A stretch of 64,000 nucleotides of DNA from Rhynchosporium graminicola (GCA_900074885.1 FJUW01000022.1:62001-126000); one strand, 5' to 3'. Positions 1 to 12,352 are shown, numbered from the stretch's first letter. Numbers and translations: made by a program. The notes: a model not told the origin generated them from the sequence alone.

Positions 1-74
1 TCCGCACTTCTTATTCAGCAGATGCTTGCTGCCCCAAATGGCCACCATTTGTTCTGACATTGATAGACGTGAAT

Positions 75-318
75 TGTTGCATTTGAATTCGATAGAGGTT
101 CAATTTCTATGGGAGGAAGTAGCTATATATATAGGTATCTGTATAGTAATCCAAGTAATCTAAGTATATATCTTACGTACTATCTCCGGTACTTCCGGTA
201 CTAGTAAATTAGTTGAGTACGCTATTCAACTCCGGTACTTCCGGTACCTTCAGGACGTTGAATACGCTCCTCTGTACTATACTTAGTACTATACTACTAG
301 TACTACCTATACTTAATA
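75..318 (-). repeat. copia 3' LTR (left copy)
   Basis: This 244-bp copy has the same length as the one at 13924-14167. The two differ at about a dozen positions, nearly all transitions, and here the terminal CAACA has become taata. The target duplication tgaat precedes it at 70-74. The LTR contains the segment ctccggtacttccggta twice, about 45 bp apart. Bases 1-69 to its left show no gene. Confidence 0.92.
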
Positions 319-327
319 GCCCCCTTA
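319..327 (-). other. copia polypurine tract
   Basis: Read on the minus strand, taagggggc lies directly against the left LTR, where plus-strand DNA priming would occur. This fixes the orientation of the element independently of its coding frames. Confidence 0.6.
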
Positions 328-1265
328 CTTTATACTATAGAACCCTATAAAACCACCGCCTATAGCCCTAGCTACTACTTCCCTAGGAAGTCACGAATAT
401 ACCTCTTAAAAGCTATATTCGGTAGAGGTTTTATTAGTATATTAGCTATTATCTCCGTAGTATTCAGATATTTAATACTAATTATACTCTAATTTACTAG
501 TTACTTAATATAGTAGTATCTGACCTTAATATGCTTCGACTTTGCATAAGCCACAAGGTCCTTTACAAGCGTAATACAGGCTATATTATCGCTATAAATA
601 GGTACTGATAGACCTATAGATAGGTATTACGTATACCCTAATTCGATCAGAAGTCCTCTGATCCATATTCCTATTTTATAAGCTTCTATAGCTGCTATAT
701 ACTCTAATTAACTAGTAGAGAGTGCTATAGACCTCTACTTAGTACTAGACTATATAACTAGTCTATTATTCAAAGTAAATATATACCCTAAAGTCGATAA
801 TCGATCTTCTAGGTCTCCGGCGTAGTCGATATCGCAGAAACCTTATAATTTGACTCCCGGGGAGTCAGATTCACCTCCTAATTTAAGCTTCCAATTCTTA
901 GTACCCTTAATATACCTTATAGTACAGGTCCATGAATTTCGGTACCGTATCGCCGGGTTACTATAAAACCTTAATAATTACCTAATAGAGTACGATATAT
1001 CAAATCTCGTACCACGTACTAACCATATAGCAGTACTAATAGTACTCTAGTACTCTAATTAGTTAACTCCTCTCCTAGTTCTGAAGCCGTATAGGCGTTT
1101 CGATCAGAATCAGGTATATTAACTGCACTCGCTTCCTGAAGTCAGAACCTTTCTAGTATACTATTTATATAGACCTCTTAGTCTAACTATAGTATACGCT
1201 TCTTTCTATCTCTAGTAACTCTTATACTAAGAATCACCTATACTTCTCTAAGGTCTTTAATCTCC
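328..1265 (-). pseudogene. copia pol, 3' part (end of RT and RNase H), RIP-degraded
   Basis: The minus strand reads through stops as the end of a copia pol. Around 780-860 is a GFCDIDYAGD-like string, the RNase H region with GF.D.D.AGD of Ty1/copia. Near 690-740 is LSTS*LEYIAA, matching the family's LSTxEAEY(I/V)A motif. Stop codons sit at expected Gln positions (CAG or CAA to TAG or TAA). The upstream part of the same frame lies at 8108 and beyond, separated by the gypsy insertion with its tctcc duplication. The interval up to the LTR is the 3' untranslated end. Confidence 0.8.
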
Positions 1266-1447
1266 TGTAATGGGTCTGTGCGCCTAGTGCCTCCCACTCC
1301 TGTATTTCAGAATCGGAGAGGAAGGAAGAACCTTCTCTCCTTAGCAATTAGTTTCTGTATTAACTAGATTATTACTAGCGAACCTCTAGCGACTATTCTA
1401 CTATTCTATTGTGCCTATTTACCTTAGCGTACTAAGTGATTATTATA
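1266..1447 (+). repeat. gypsy 5' LTR
   Basis: The 182-bp LTR pairs base for base with 7926-8107 at a constant offset of 6,660. Differences are transitions only: this copy has lost several CCA to CTA that survive in the 3' copy, while the 3' copy has the opposite G-to-A changes near its start. Confidence 0.92.
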
Positions 1448-4400
1448 TTCTAATTACTTTTACTTAACGTTAGTCTAAATAGTCATAATAGCTTAAAGCG
1501 GAGAATCCTCTACTATATTAACTCGACCTATACTCCAAGACGACTCTATTAGGGCCTAGATAATACCCGGCGATATACTAGTGGACAACCTTTCAGTTCT
1601 ATAAGAGAAACTCCGATCGCTGAAGAAACGGAACGACGTCCTAGATAACCTTATAGTTAAGTACCGACGAATGTTCGGCGAAAACCTTACTTAATACCCT
1701 CCGGAAGCTGCTATAAGAGCACGACTCCACTAAGCTCATATATCCGAAGACCCTACTCTAAGCATAGAGAGAGATACTAGTTGATTAGTAGCTCCTGAAG
1801 AATCGCTAATTCCTCGCCGGGATAAAGGTAAACATATAATTCTACTAGAATACGAGAGTAAGAGCTAAAGAGAGCTTACTAAGTACTTATAGGCTTATAA
1901 CCGAGTCTTCGACTATAATACTAAAGGGTACCTAACTGATCTCGTTAAGATTAAATAGGTAGTAATACTACTCCGTAAGGAACTAGCGAACGCCTAGGAA
2001 AGGTTCAGGAAGTATACCCTAGATACCCTTTACGAGATAACCTAAGAAGGTTATAAAGAGTTCCTAGCGAATCTCCAGCTACTTCTTATCTTACGAAGGG
2101 TAGCTAACTTATAGGCCTACGAGAACGCTCGCCAAAGGCTAAGTTAACTAATTAGGGAGTTCGTGAATTACCTTAAAGAAAAAGAGGAATAACTCGAACC
2201 CTTTACTAAGCGCTAATTATAAGATATCTTATTTAATAAGATCCGCCCGGAGATTCGCCAGAAAATCGTCGAGAATGGCTAAGCTAATAGACTTCAGACC
2301 CGAGACTAAGTCATTTCTGCTGTTACTCTTTAAGAGACCTATACCCTATTCAGAGGTACTAATAGTAATAAAAGACAGAGGGAACTTAAAGAGCAGAAAT
2401 ATAAGGAGTTAAACGCGAAGAAGGACAACTCGTATAAGTACTAGCGAAGAACCGACGATCGACGAGACAAGAGCTGATAAAGATAAGAAGGGAGGAAAGA
2501 TCTAAATAGTATCCCTATTAGGGATCAGCTGATAAGATAGGATATCTCTAAGGTTTAGTGCTACTCTTATAACGAATATAGATATATCTCTCCGAACTAT
2601 CTAAAATCAAACACTAGCGATACTAAAGATAAACGCTAAGGAAAGCCATAACTCGTAGTATCTTCTACGTCCGAACCGGGTTTACTAGATAATAAAATAG
2701 AAATCCAAATGAAGATTCTATCCTAAGGTAAGTAGAAATCGATAACTGCCCTTATTAATAGTAGAGCAGAAGATAACTTTATATTAAGACTAGTTACTAA
2801 AGAATACGAGCTTGAACTTACTAGCGAAGGACCGAGGACTTTCCAGATACTTTCACGGAATAAAGGCGTTATCTTCGGTACCATAGTCGCCCAGGTAGAG
2901 ATAGCCGATTCAATTGGACAGACTAGAGTCGATACTCTTCAGCTAAGAGTCATCGATATGCTAGGTATAGACCTGATATTAGGGTAGCTATAGTTAGAGG
3001 ATATAGATCCTCAGATAAGCTTTAAGAATAAGTAGTAGAAGTTCCCTTATAATTTGAAGGACTCCGATAACCTTAATATTATAGCACCTCGAGCTTTTGC
3101 GACTCTTATTAACGAATAGAAATCTCCTATATACGCTATAATACCTAACTTATATACAATACGCCAGACAGATACTAGCGATACGCCTACTATTCCCTCC
3201 GTATATAGTAACTTTAAGGACGTGTTCTCTGAGGAGAAAGGAAGTAAGCTACCTCTATTAGAGGGCCGTTAATACGCTATTAAATTAGAACTAGGATTAA
3301 AGATACCTTATTCTCTAATTTATAACCTCTCCGAGAAGGAACTAGAGGTTCTCCGGGAATACCTCGACTTATCAGAAGCGAAAGGTTAGATAAGGAAGAG
3401 TAAGAGTCCTATAGGTATACCTATTCTTTTTATACCTAAGAAAGATAATAGCCTTCGATTATATATCGATTACCGAGCTCTAAATAAAATTACAATTAAG
3501 GATCAGTACCCTCTGCTATTAATTAGCGAAACGCTAGATAAGCTCCGGGATACTAGAGTATTCACTAAACTAGACTTATAAAACGCTTACTACTATATCC
3601 GAATTCGCTAGGGTAATAAATAGAAGACTATATTTCGTACCTGATATAAGCATTACGAGTATTAAGTTATATCGTTTAGACTATTAAACGCACTAGTAAC
3701 CTTCCAGGTATTTATTAATAATACGCTAGCGGGCCTTATCGATATTACTTATATTATATATCTTAATAATATCCTAATCTATTCTGCTGACCCCTTATAA
3801 TATAAATAACACGTCTGCTAAGTACTCGAGAGACTTCGATATATAAACCTCTTTATTAAGTTATTAAAGTGCTCCTTTAATACTAAAAGTATAGAGTTTC
3901 TAAGATATATTATCTCCCTAGCCGGCGTTTCAATAGATATAAGCCGGATAGACACTATCAGGGAATAGCTAGAGCCTAAAAGTATTAGAGACGTATAAGT
4001 CTTTATTAGTTTTATAAACTTCTACTAGCGATTTATCGCAAGATTCTCAGCGATTACCCGACTTCTAATAAGTTTAATAAGTAGTAAGAAGAAAAGGTAA
4101 CCTGCTCCTGCTTTTAGATAGAGTACTATAGAAAGGGAAGCTTTTAACGCGTTAAAAGATACGTTTACTATAGCACCTTTTCTTATACACTTCGATCTAC
4201 TGAAGCCGAGAAAGCTAGAGACTAACGCTTCTAGGTTTACTATTACAGGAATTCTCTCCTAGCCCAGAGAGTAGCTAGCGAAAGAAGGGGAAAAGGCTAT
4301 TTAGCACCCTATCGCGTTCTTTAGCAAAAAGCTAGAACCTACTAAGTTGAATTATAAAGTATATAACTAAGAACTCCTTGCAATTATTAAGTGTTTTATA

Positions 4401-6480
4401 TACTAGAGGTATTACCTTAAAGGTAGTATAGCCCTAGTTAAAGTATTAATAGACTATAGTAACCTCCGTCACTTTATAACTACGATAGTATTAAGCCGGC
4501 GATAAGCTAGATAAGCTCTAGAGCTATCTAAGTATAACTTTATATTAAGTTATAAATAAGGGAAAAACAATCCCGCTGATAGACTATCGAGAAAGCCTGA
4601 TTATAAGCCGGCGAAAGACAAGGAAAATATTATACTCCCTACTTTGCAAAATAAGCTACGAAGTGTAATTAAAGATAAGTTAATCTATATACCTAGTAAA
4701 GCTAGCGATACGACAGAGAGTAACCGGCGTCCGAACGATAGTATATTATACTAGTTAACTTAGATTCTATAACCTACTAATAATACTTCTTTAAAAGGAG
4801 TATCGATCGAGGCTATAGATACGACTTCTACGCCTAACTAGCGATATATACCTATAAAGCTTAATAGTTCATAGAACTTATTTGGAGGTCTAGACACCCT
4901 CTTAAGAGGCGCTAGCGAGGAGCCGGGCGCTAGCTAGTATAGCTATAGATATACTATACTACGGTTTTTCATAGCGAGAATTATAAGAACCGAAACAGTA
5001 AACCCTAAATCGAACTTACTTCTCTTAACGCTTATAAAGCTATAGAAAAGGGACGCCTTTACTATTAAGAAGTTAGCTAGATTATAGAAAACCGGGGATA
5101 CAGATTAGAGTATCGATAGCGAAGGACTGCTTAGATACCGGCGAAAAGCTTACGTTCCGCTAGACGAAGCTATCCGTACTGAAATCATAAAGATATACTA
5201 TAATAATCTAACTGCAGGCTATTTTAGTTAAAATAAGACGCTAAAGCTTATCTAGCGAAAGTACTATTAGCAGAAGATAAAGCTAAACGTTAAAGAATAC
5301 GTTAAAAGTTACGATATTTATTAAAGGATAAAGGCAAGAAGAATAAAGATAGCCGGCGAGATATAAGCGCCTAGCTAGCTAAGTAAGCCGTTTAAGTCTA
5401 TAACTATAGACTTTATTACAGATCTACTACCTTATAAAGGGAGCTCTATAGGAAGAATCTCTAATAGTTTGCTAGTAATTATCGACAGATATACTAAAGA
5501 TATAGAGTATATTCCTTACTTAAAGATAATTAATACGCTAGGCTTAGCTTAGCTATTTATCGACTATTAGTTCAAGGACTACGGATTACCTGCGGTTATT
5601 ATTACCGACAGAGGTTCTGTTTTTACTTCCAAGTTCTAGTAAAAGGTATACTTCTACCTCCGAATAATAAGAGGTCTTTCGACGGCGTTTTACCTATAAA
5701 CTAATAGGTAAACGGAACGATAAAACCAAGCTATAGAAGTATAGCTACAGTGTTTCGTATACTATCTTTAAGACGATTAGGTAGACCTATTACCTATAGC
5801 GAAATTCGCGTATATAAATATATATTATAAGGCTATTAGAATAACTCTAAATAAGGCTAGGTATAGAATTACGCTAGATAGTCGCTAGGGTATCGAGGAC
5901 GATCCTATAAGAGGGGAGATACCTACTACTAAAGAAAGAGCAGAAGAAGTAGTTAAGAAACGCTAAGAGCTAGAGAATAGCTAGCGAAGAACTAAAGAAA
6001 CCTAGGCGAAGTAATATAACAAGAACTATCGACTAGTTGAATTCAAAGTAAATTAATAAGTCCTACTCTTAGTAAAGAATATCAAAACTATTCGATCGAG
6101 TAAGAAGCTAGACTACTAATTTCTAAGGCTATTCAAAATCAGCGAAAGAATTAGAAAGCAGGCATATCGATTGGATTTACCTACTAAGTATAGTCAGCTA
6201 TATAACGTCTTCTATATCTCACTATTAGAACTATACTAGTAAAAGCCCGGCGAGTCGTCAGAGGTTATCTAACCTGACCTTATCGATAGTGAAGAATCAT
6301 AGGAGGTCGATTCCTTACTAGACCGGCAAGTAGTTAGGAGGAGAGAATAATTCCTAGTAAGATAGAAGGGGTTTACTTCCGCTTATGATTCTTAGGAGCT
6401 AAAAGAAAACCTCTAGGGACTCTAGAAAGAAATTAAAGCTTTAAAAAATTAAAACACTATAGAAAGACCGGCGAAATACT
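1448..6480 (+). pseudogene. gypsy gag-pol polyprotein, RIP-degraded
   Basis: Landmarks in order are: a Gag region from about 1600; a CCHC knuckle at 2559-2600 with the second Cys, the His and the last Cys all read as Tyr; a protease ALINSRAEDNF string near 2748-2780 (expected D-S-G); RT from about 3419, with [17 protein letters not shown] followed by YLNNILIYS at 3759-3785; RNase H ETNAS near 4215; the integrase zinc region about 5160-5330 and core TIDFITD near 5405; and the NVFYISLLE segment near 6200 leading into a chromodomain at about 6290-6420. Stops fall at Gln or Trp sites. The frame appears to be a single gag-pol fusion frame, but I could not verify every codon. Confidence 0.88.
6290..6420 (+). 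other. Degraded chromodomain at the integrase C-terminus
   Basis: Reading through stops gives an acidic segment followed by R-R-R-E-x-F-L-V-R-x-K-G-F-T and ELKENL. This matches the chromodomain pattern with YLVKWKGY and W-E-P-x-x-N-L. It identifies the element as a chromovirus, a gypsy clade in which this domain is known to bias integration toward heterochromatin. Confidence 0.75.
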
Positions 6481-6649
6481 AGCGAAAGTGAAATAATACT
6501 TATAAAAAGATATATACCTTTCTGTTTTTTCCTATAGGGTTTTATAGTTTTAAAGGTATATTAGAGATCATAAATCTAGTAGAAGTCTAAAGGGAAAAAG
6601 AGGTTTTATTATCTATACGGATCGCTAGTAAACTAGCCCTCGCCGGATA

Positions 6650-7703
6650 AACTCCGATATATCGCTAAAGAAAGTTTACTTAGTAACCTCCTAATTAGTA
6701 GTATCTATATCCCTATCCGGGACTTCCTCTCTATTAACCTCTAGCTGCGTATCTAGTAAAGCTACCTATAGAAAGAATCCAGTATAAATAGTATAGAAGT
6801 CCTTCGCTGAAGATTAGTAGAGAACTCGCTAGAGAGATTAATTCATATTATGCAGAGACTATGAATTTCCTCTAGAAGAGTAGCATTTATAATATCGATA
6901 GTAGCAGTGACTTTAGCTGCAGAGCGCAGCGTATACCTAGATGCCTTAGCGATCGCCGACGTAATACTAGAGGATAGCTCAGCATTAGAATTAATAACTA
7001 GCTTCTAAGGAGATTTAATAGCTATAGTATTACTAACTTTGGAAGTATGATTAGCCCGCTCCTTCTCTATATTAAAGCGTGCCTAAGTAATCTTTAATAC
7101 TTCTCCGGAACTCTCGCCTATTACTACTTTCAAAGCCACGTCTTATAGTTAGCTAAGAACACCTATCAGGATAGCTAGAACCTCGTTAGCTATTAGCTAA
7201 GTATTCGCTAGAGAGAGGAAATTTATACTCATATCCTCGCAAGATTTACTCTTCTTAATATAGTCTATATACTTACTAGTAACGGAGTTAGGAGCTAAAG
7301 TGCACTTTAACTCAGGGAACAGAGTATACTCGCCAGCGTATCGCAAGTAAGTCTCCGGACGCGGCATCTCCTTATTCACCTTAGCACGAGCTTTCGACTT
7401 TATCTGCGTATTCTTTCGACCAGTATAGAGGGTCTTATCGTAACGGGCAGAAGGGCTACCATCTTAGCTCGGCTCGCCTTCAGTATCCTCGTTATTATCT
7501 TCCGCTCGCTAGCGCTTAGTCGATAACCCGCTAGCGACTACGGTTTTTCCCTTATTAATAGGAGTAAAAGTATTACTAGAAGGAAGGGCATCTTTAAGCG
7601 AACCACTAGCGGCGCGCTTACGAAGGTTCTTAGGAGCTAAAAGGTCAAGTTAGCACTGCCTGATACCTCATATTTATAACTTACATATAGTTATTATTAT
7701 TAT
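6650..7703 (-). pseudogene. Additional antisense ORF of the gypsy element, with a predicted 48-bp intron
   Basis: The minus strand between pol and the 3' LTR carries a reading frame of about 340 codons. It is interrupted only by TAG/TAA (and one late TGA) of the kind RIP makes; one stretch (7197-7379) is still fully open. Near its 5' end an intron fits exactly: donor GTAAGT, branch CTAAC and acceptor TTTTAG, spanning 7637-7684. Upstream, four tandem ATA triplets (7692-7703) would be ATG before RIP. Exon 1 then joins the long frame in phase. The product is Lys/Ser/Ala-rich and I recognise no domain. The 3' limit is approximate because stops become frequent below 6780. Confidence 0.55.
7637..7684 (-). 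other. Predicted spliceosomal intron in the antisense ORF
   Basis: On the minus strand it begins GTAAGT and ends CTAACTTGACCTTTTAG, a near-perfect fungal donor, branch and acceptor set at typical spacing. Removing it keeps the short first exon in frame with the long downstream frame. Confidence 0.5.
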
Positions 7704-7912
7704 CGTTAGGTATTTAAGAAGGGAGAGAAGAGAGAAAGTTAAGAGTTATATAGAGGAGTTACCTAGCGCTATGCCCCGCATTCCAGCCTTACTAATAATA
7801 AAGAAGAATCAGAATAAAAGTGAATCCTGAAAGGAATGCCTTGCCGGCGCCTCGCTGAAGTATCGCCGGCTAGGGCATTTTAACGCCTTCACTTCTGGGA
7901 CAGAAGTGCTTA

Positions 7913-7925
7913 AGAGGGGAGATAT
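7913..7925 (+). other. gypsy polypurine tract
   Basis: The purine run aagaggggaga with a short tail abuts the 3' LTR, the expected site for plus-strand priming. Confidence 0.6.
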
Positions 7926-8107
7926 TATAATAGGTCTATGCGCCTAGTGCCTCCCACTCCTGTATTTCAGAATCGGAGAGGAAGGAAGAACCTTCTCTCC
8001 TTAGCAATTAGTTTCTGTATTAACCAGATTATTACCAGCGAACCTCCAGCGACTATTCTATTATTCCATTGTGCCTATTTACCTCAGCGTACCAAGTGAT
8101 CATTACA
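7926..8107 (+). repeat. gypsy 3' LTR
   Basis: The 182-bp partner of 1266-1447 is followed by the duplication tctcc at 8108-8112. It keeps the ancestral end CATTACA that is mutated in the 5' copy. Confidence 0.92.
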
Positions 8108-10349
8108 TCTCCTATAGAGCTCTAATAGCGTCTATAGTACTCTATACTTTCTGGAGATCTTTTCTAATAACTAGTATATTATCGACATAGAAGAGTATAA
8201 TCTCTCCTCTCTCCTTATTAATAAATATACTAGATTTATTAAAAATAGGTTCAAAACCTAGTGTTTTCAACCCCTTATAGCCGGTAATATACTACTCTCT
8301 TCCAGACTATTTCACCTCGTATAAAGCTAATAAGAGTAATAGTACTTACTAGTTTATAATTCCAATAGCTTTCCGGAGAGCTTTAGTAGGTCTCATTTAG
8401 ACCTTAGCATATAGTTCAGCCCTTAGATAAGCTGAAACCACGTTATATTAATAGTATTCCAGGTCCCCTTACGCTACTATAGCTAGTACTATACGTAGGC
8501 TTTCTATCTTTAAGGTAAGGCTAAAGGTTTCCAGGTAATCTTTACCTAACCTCTAGCTAAACCCTTAAGCTATAAGCCTAGCTTTGAATCGATTAGTAAG
8601 ACCAGAAGGTATTAATTTAACTGTAAACACTATATAGTAACCTATAGTTCTTTAACCTTTAGGTAAATCGACTACCTTCTAGGTATTAAGAAACTATAAC
8701 TTAGCTACTTCAGTAGCAATTACCTCCTCCTAGTATAACTTGTTCTTACTAGCTAGGGCTTCTACTTTAGTATTTAGAACTATAATAGAGCTTTCTAAAG
8801 TAATATAGGCCCCCTAAGCCGAATAATCACTCTAATTAAAATAATCTTCTTTAATCGATTCTCGGACCTTCACTATAAGGTCTTCTTAGAGGGTAAGTAC
8901 CTTCATAGCTTTCCAAGTACTAGTACGAATTCTAGTCGATCTTCTAAGAGCTATTGAATTTGAATCTGATTCAGACTCTCCCTTAGCCTTAACTCCCTCC
9001 TTTTCTTCTGATACTATATCACGAGTATAATCTTCTTCTTCTTCTTCTGATACCGTATTATAAGTACGATCTTCTTCTTCTCCTTATTAACGATAATAGT
9101 ATTACTATCAATCTCCTAATTTTCCAGAGTATTAGGAAGGTTTTTAGGGCTTCCGGCCCCCTAAGCCTTAATACCCTCCTTAGATACCTAAGGTAGTAGT
9201 TTCCCTATATAAATAGGTAGTTAAACCCTATCCTATTTATCCTAGGGTAATACTAAGTCTCTAATTTACCTATTTTCTCCCCAGTTCCACTATAGCTTCT
9301 TATCCTTATAGAAGACCGGACTAGAAGACTTAATAATCTTCTTACTCCTGAGATTATAGAATCTCTACTACTCCGTAGTATTCTTATATCTAATAAATAT
9401 AACTAGCATTCTAGTAGGTTCTAGTTTACTTACTCTATACTCCTTTAGTACATATATATAAGCTATATACTCTATACCCTTAAATGCTTTATAGACAGTA
9501 TTTTACCTATCTAAGCTTCTATAGGAGTCTTTCCCTCCGGCCCTATAGGGGTCCGGTTACGTATATACGCATAAGTATAAGCTACTTTAGCCCAGAAGAT
9601 CAAGGGTAGTTAAGCCTCTATAAGTATAGCACGTATCAGGGTAATCAAAGTTCTATTTAACCTTTCTAATACTCCGACCTACTACTAAGAGTATACTATA
9701 GTAAACTCAAATTATACTACTCTAAATTTAACCTCCTATATAGCTCTTAAAGCCCGGAATTCAGGAGTATTATCTAGCCTAATAGAGAGCAGTTTCTTAG
9801 TATTCTCTGCTTCTACTTCTAACTTCTATTTAGTTAGAATTTCGTCGATATCTCTCCGGTATCTAAATAGTATCTAAATACATCGAGTCGCCTTATCAGT
9901 TATTATAAGTATTATAATATCTCCCTTAAGGCTAGGAGTACTAATTAGTCTTTACTAATTAATATGAACCCTTCTAAGGATTCTGTCGGTTCTTTCTAGA
10001 CGAGTTCTATTAATAACCCGTATAGCCTTTATTATAGCGCACCTGGCATAGTGATCTTAGAGTTTCTATACCGGTATATCTAACCTAGAAGTCACTTTAT
10101 CGACTCCTTTTATAGTACTATAAGATAAGTAACTAAGTTATTAGTATAGGAGGGTTACTTACTTCCCTATATCTTTTATACTAGTAATATAAGCTATTTC
10201 TACTATATTCAAGAAGTAAGCTCTTCTAATTCTCTAGGCTACTCTAATTACTCTCTCCTAGAGAGTAAGAAGTAGCCTCGTATCAGGTGCTTCCTCTATA
10301 CGTATCGATATACCCCTATCTTAGAGCTAGAGTACTGAAATTAGGTTTC
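8108..10349 (-). pseudogene. copia pol, central part (integrase and reverse transcriptase), RIP-degraded
   Basis: The minus strand around 8170-8200 reads FYVDNILVIRKDL, the copia YVDD box with the second Asp changed to Asn. Upstream is the RT body to about 9300, then integrase. Around 10030-10150 are the GAG-pre-integrase/HHCC remnants, with a DHYARCA string standing for the C-x2-C end of the zinc site, followed by a VHIN string where the first catalytic Asp of integrase is expected. A Ser/Glu-rich linker lies near 8940-9100. The right edge is cut by the Gag-only element at its gtttc duplication (10345-10349). Confidence 0.83.
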
Positions 10350-10551
10350 TGTAACGACACAAGACTTAAGGCGGTATACAAGTAAGAATAAACAAGTAGG
10401 GAGGCTAAGAGCGATCTTATATAGTCTGGTACGAAGGAAACAGAAAGATACAGAGCTCTGAAGGAGTCTGCACCTTCTATATATATAAGGAGGGTATGCC
10501 TAAGGCACTGATACTGGCCCGTATCTGCTACGTATACTATGCGCTATTATA
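10350..10551 (-). repeat. Gag-only element, 3' LTR (left copy)
   Basis: The 202-bp copy starts TGTAACGACA and ends attata where the partner keeps GTCACA. Differences from the partner appear to be transitions. Confidence 0.9.
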
Positions 10552-10563
10552 TTACCCCCTTCC
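10552..10563 (-). other. Gag-only element polypurine tract
   Basis: On the minus strand ggaagggggtaa abuts the left LTR, giving the same orientation as the Gag frame. Confidence 0.6.
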
Positions 10564-10682
10564 AAGACAAAAGCTCGCCCTCGAGCTTTTAAGGCAATAA
10601 GAAACGAAAGAAAAGAGAGTTAAATCCAGTCGAATTCCAAATAAAATCTAAGTGATTATTAATCTAAAGCGTAAGACGCAAA

Positions 10683-11663
10683 TTACTCTTTCTTTATCTT
10701 CAATATCGGATAATCGCCCTTATAGTAACCGTGCTTCTTATAGTAGTAATACTATACTTCCTCGATAGGTATTAAGGGCTCAGAAGACGTACTAACTATC
10801 GGTAGAGCTAGAGTAGCTCGAGGTATTAAAAGTAGTCGAGAGAGTTCCAAATCGAGTGCTATAAGAGAAGAGACTATAGCTGAATAATTAGTCTTCTAAG
10901 AGTACTTAATTAGAGCGGTAGCTATACGTAGCCGTATAGTAAGCTTCAGCTAAAGGTAAAAGTACTACTCTGATTCAGCTATACCTCCGAGAATTACCGA
11001 GCTTTAGAACTTTACACGGAATTGCAAAAAGGACTCCTTTTTTATTAAAAGCTTATGAAATTCGGTCTGATACTGCTCCGTTTCGAGTCCGGAAAGGTAG
11101 TAAGAAGCGAGTACTAAAATTATCTCTTTAGTAGAGGAGAAAGGCGTAATTTCCGAGAGATACTATAGTTCTAAGTAACCTCTTATAAGGCCAGAAGTAG
11201 AGCTCTAGACTAGCGCTTTACAGGCACGCGTAATCGGGTATCGGTCTGAATTAACTTCTAGTCGGTCCTGAATAGAAGCACGCTATTAGCTGAAAGACAA
11301 GTTAATCCCTATATTAAGATTATTAATACTTTTAGTTAGTTGCGACTTACTAGAAGTCTGTAAATTATTAATTGAAGAGCGTTTAAAGGTAAGTTCTATC
11401 GGTAATTATAATACCGAGTTTACTAAAGGTCTAAGGTTTACCGAAGGTCTAGAGTTCATCGATTGTGCCTAAGTATATAAAAACTCGGTAAATATCTGTT
11501 CGATACGACTAATACTAATAGAAAGCTCCCGAGTAGTCGATTCTATCTGTAATTAATAGTCTTCAATCGATTGAAGTAATTCTATAGTAGGTACGGAATC
11601 GGAGGGGCTACGAGAGTATTTCGGTAAAGCTATAGGAGCTAGCTGAGCCTTCTTAGGAGGTAT
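10683..11663 (-). pseudogene. Gag protein of the Gag-only element, RIP-degraded
   Basis: The frame is 327 codons including the stop. It starts at an ATA triplet (11661-11663) that is ATG if the G-to-A change is undone, followed by PPKKAQLAP. It ends in a zinc knuckle, E-V-*-Y-x-x-Y-K-K-H-G-Y-Y-K-G-D-Y, which becomes C-x2-C-x4-H-x4-C when Tyr is taken as RIP-damaged Cys or His. The length is an exact multiple of three, and the internal stops are TAG/TAA at likely Gln sites. The middle contains the hydrophobic, charged helices typical of capsid regions. It is on the same strand as the host copia element but is not its gag, which lies at 12.6-13.9 kb. Confidence 0.72.
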
Positions 11664-12352
11664 AGTATTAGGTAAGCGAGGCTAAGCGAAAGTGATAGAA
11701 TACTTGAAAGTTATAGAAGAAGCGAAAGTCGAAATCGAATTCTAAAGAAGCCGAAAGATTAAGGAGAGTTAGATATCTTCGTTAAGTAGATATAGAAAGT
11801 ATTAAATTAAAGGTTCTAGTAGAGGGAGGTCGATTCTGCCAAGGGGGATATATTATATCGGGGTATAAGGATTACGAGTCGAATTCTGATAATTTCCGCT
11901 AGGGTAATAAGCTACTTCGTCCTAGCCTAAAAGTAAGGTTTTTCGCTATTAGAGCTGCTTTCGGAAGGTTAAAGTCAGGTAAGGAGATAATAAATATTAG
12001 GGCTTATAGGGAAGTTTCTATCTAAAATTCGTCTGCTATTTTACTTCGTACGCACGAAGGAACGAGTTTCGAAGTATCCGAGAGTAACTTCGCAGTAATA
12101 CTAGTACTTCTAAGGCTGAATTACGTTCAAATTCCTAGCTATCCGAGAGATCTCTAGAATCTCAGCTCTTTTGAAAACCTAACTATCGAATTCGTAATTA
12201 ATAATACTAACTATTTCCGTATAATTCTGAAAATCTAAAGTAAGTAGAGATAACTCAGCGAAGAGCTCCCTAGTAGTCGTACGTGCGAATCGAGTTTTCT
12301 AGGTAAGATATTATTTAATACTATCCCTAGCGGTCTTAATCTTTCTATTTAA

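Larger units (their letters stand above)
1266..8107 (+). mobile_element. Ty3/gypsy chromovirus-type LTR retrotransposon nested in copia pol, RIP-degraded
   Basis: This 6,842-bp element has 182-bp LTRs at 1266-1447 and 7926-8107, with inverted ends TGTAATG/CATTACA, and the duplication tctcc at 1261-1265 and 8108-8112. The plus strand gives gag, CCHC knuckle, protease, RT, RNase H, integrase and a C-terminal chromodomain in gypsy order. A polypurine tract aagaggggaga (7913-7923) precedes the 3' LTR. About 1.4 kb between pol and the 3' LTR holds an additional antisense reading frame. The RT active site YLDD reads YLNN, a double D-to-N loss of the G-to-A type, and many stops are present, so the element is inactive. 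Confidence 0.93.
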
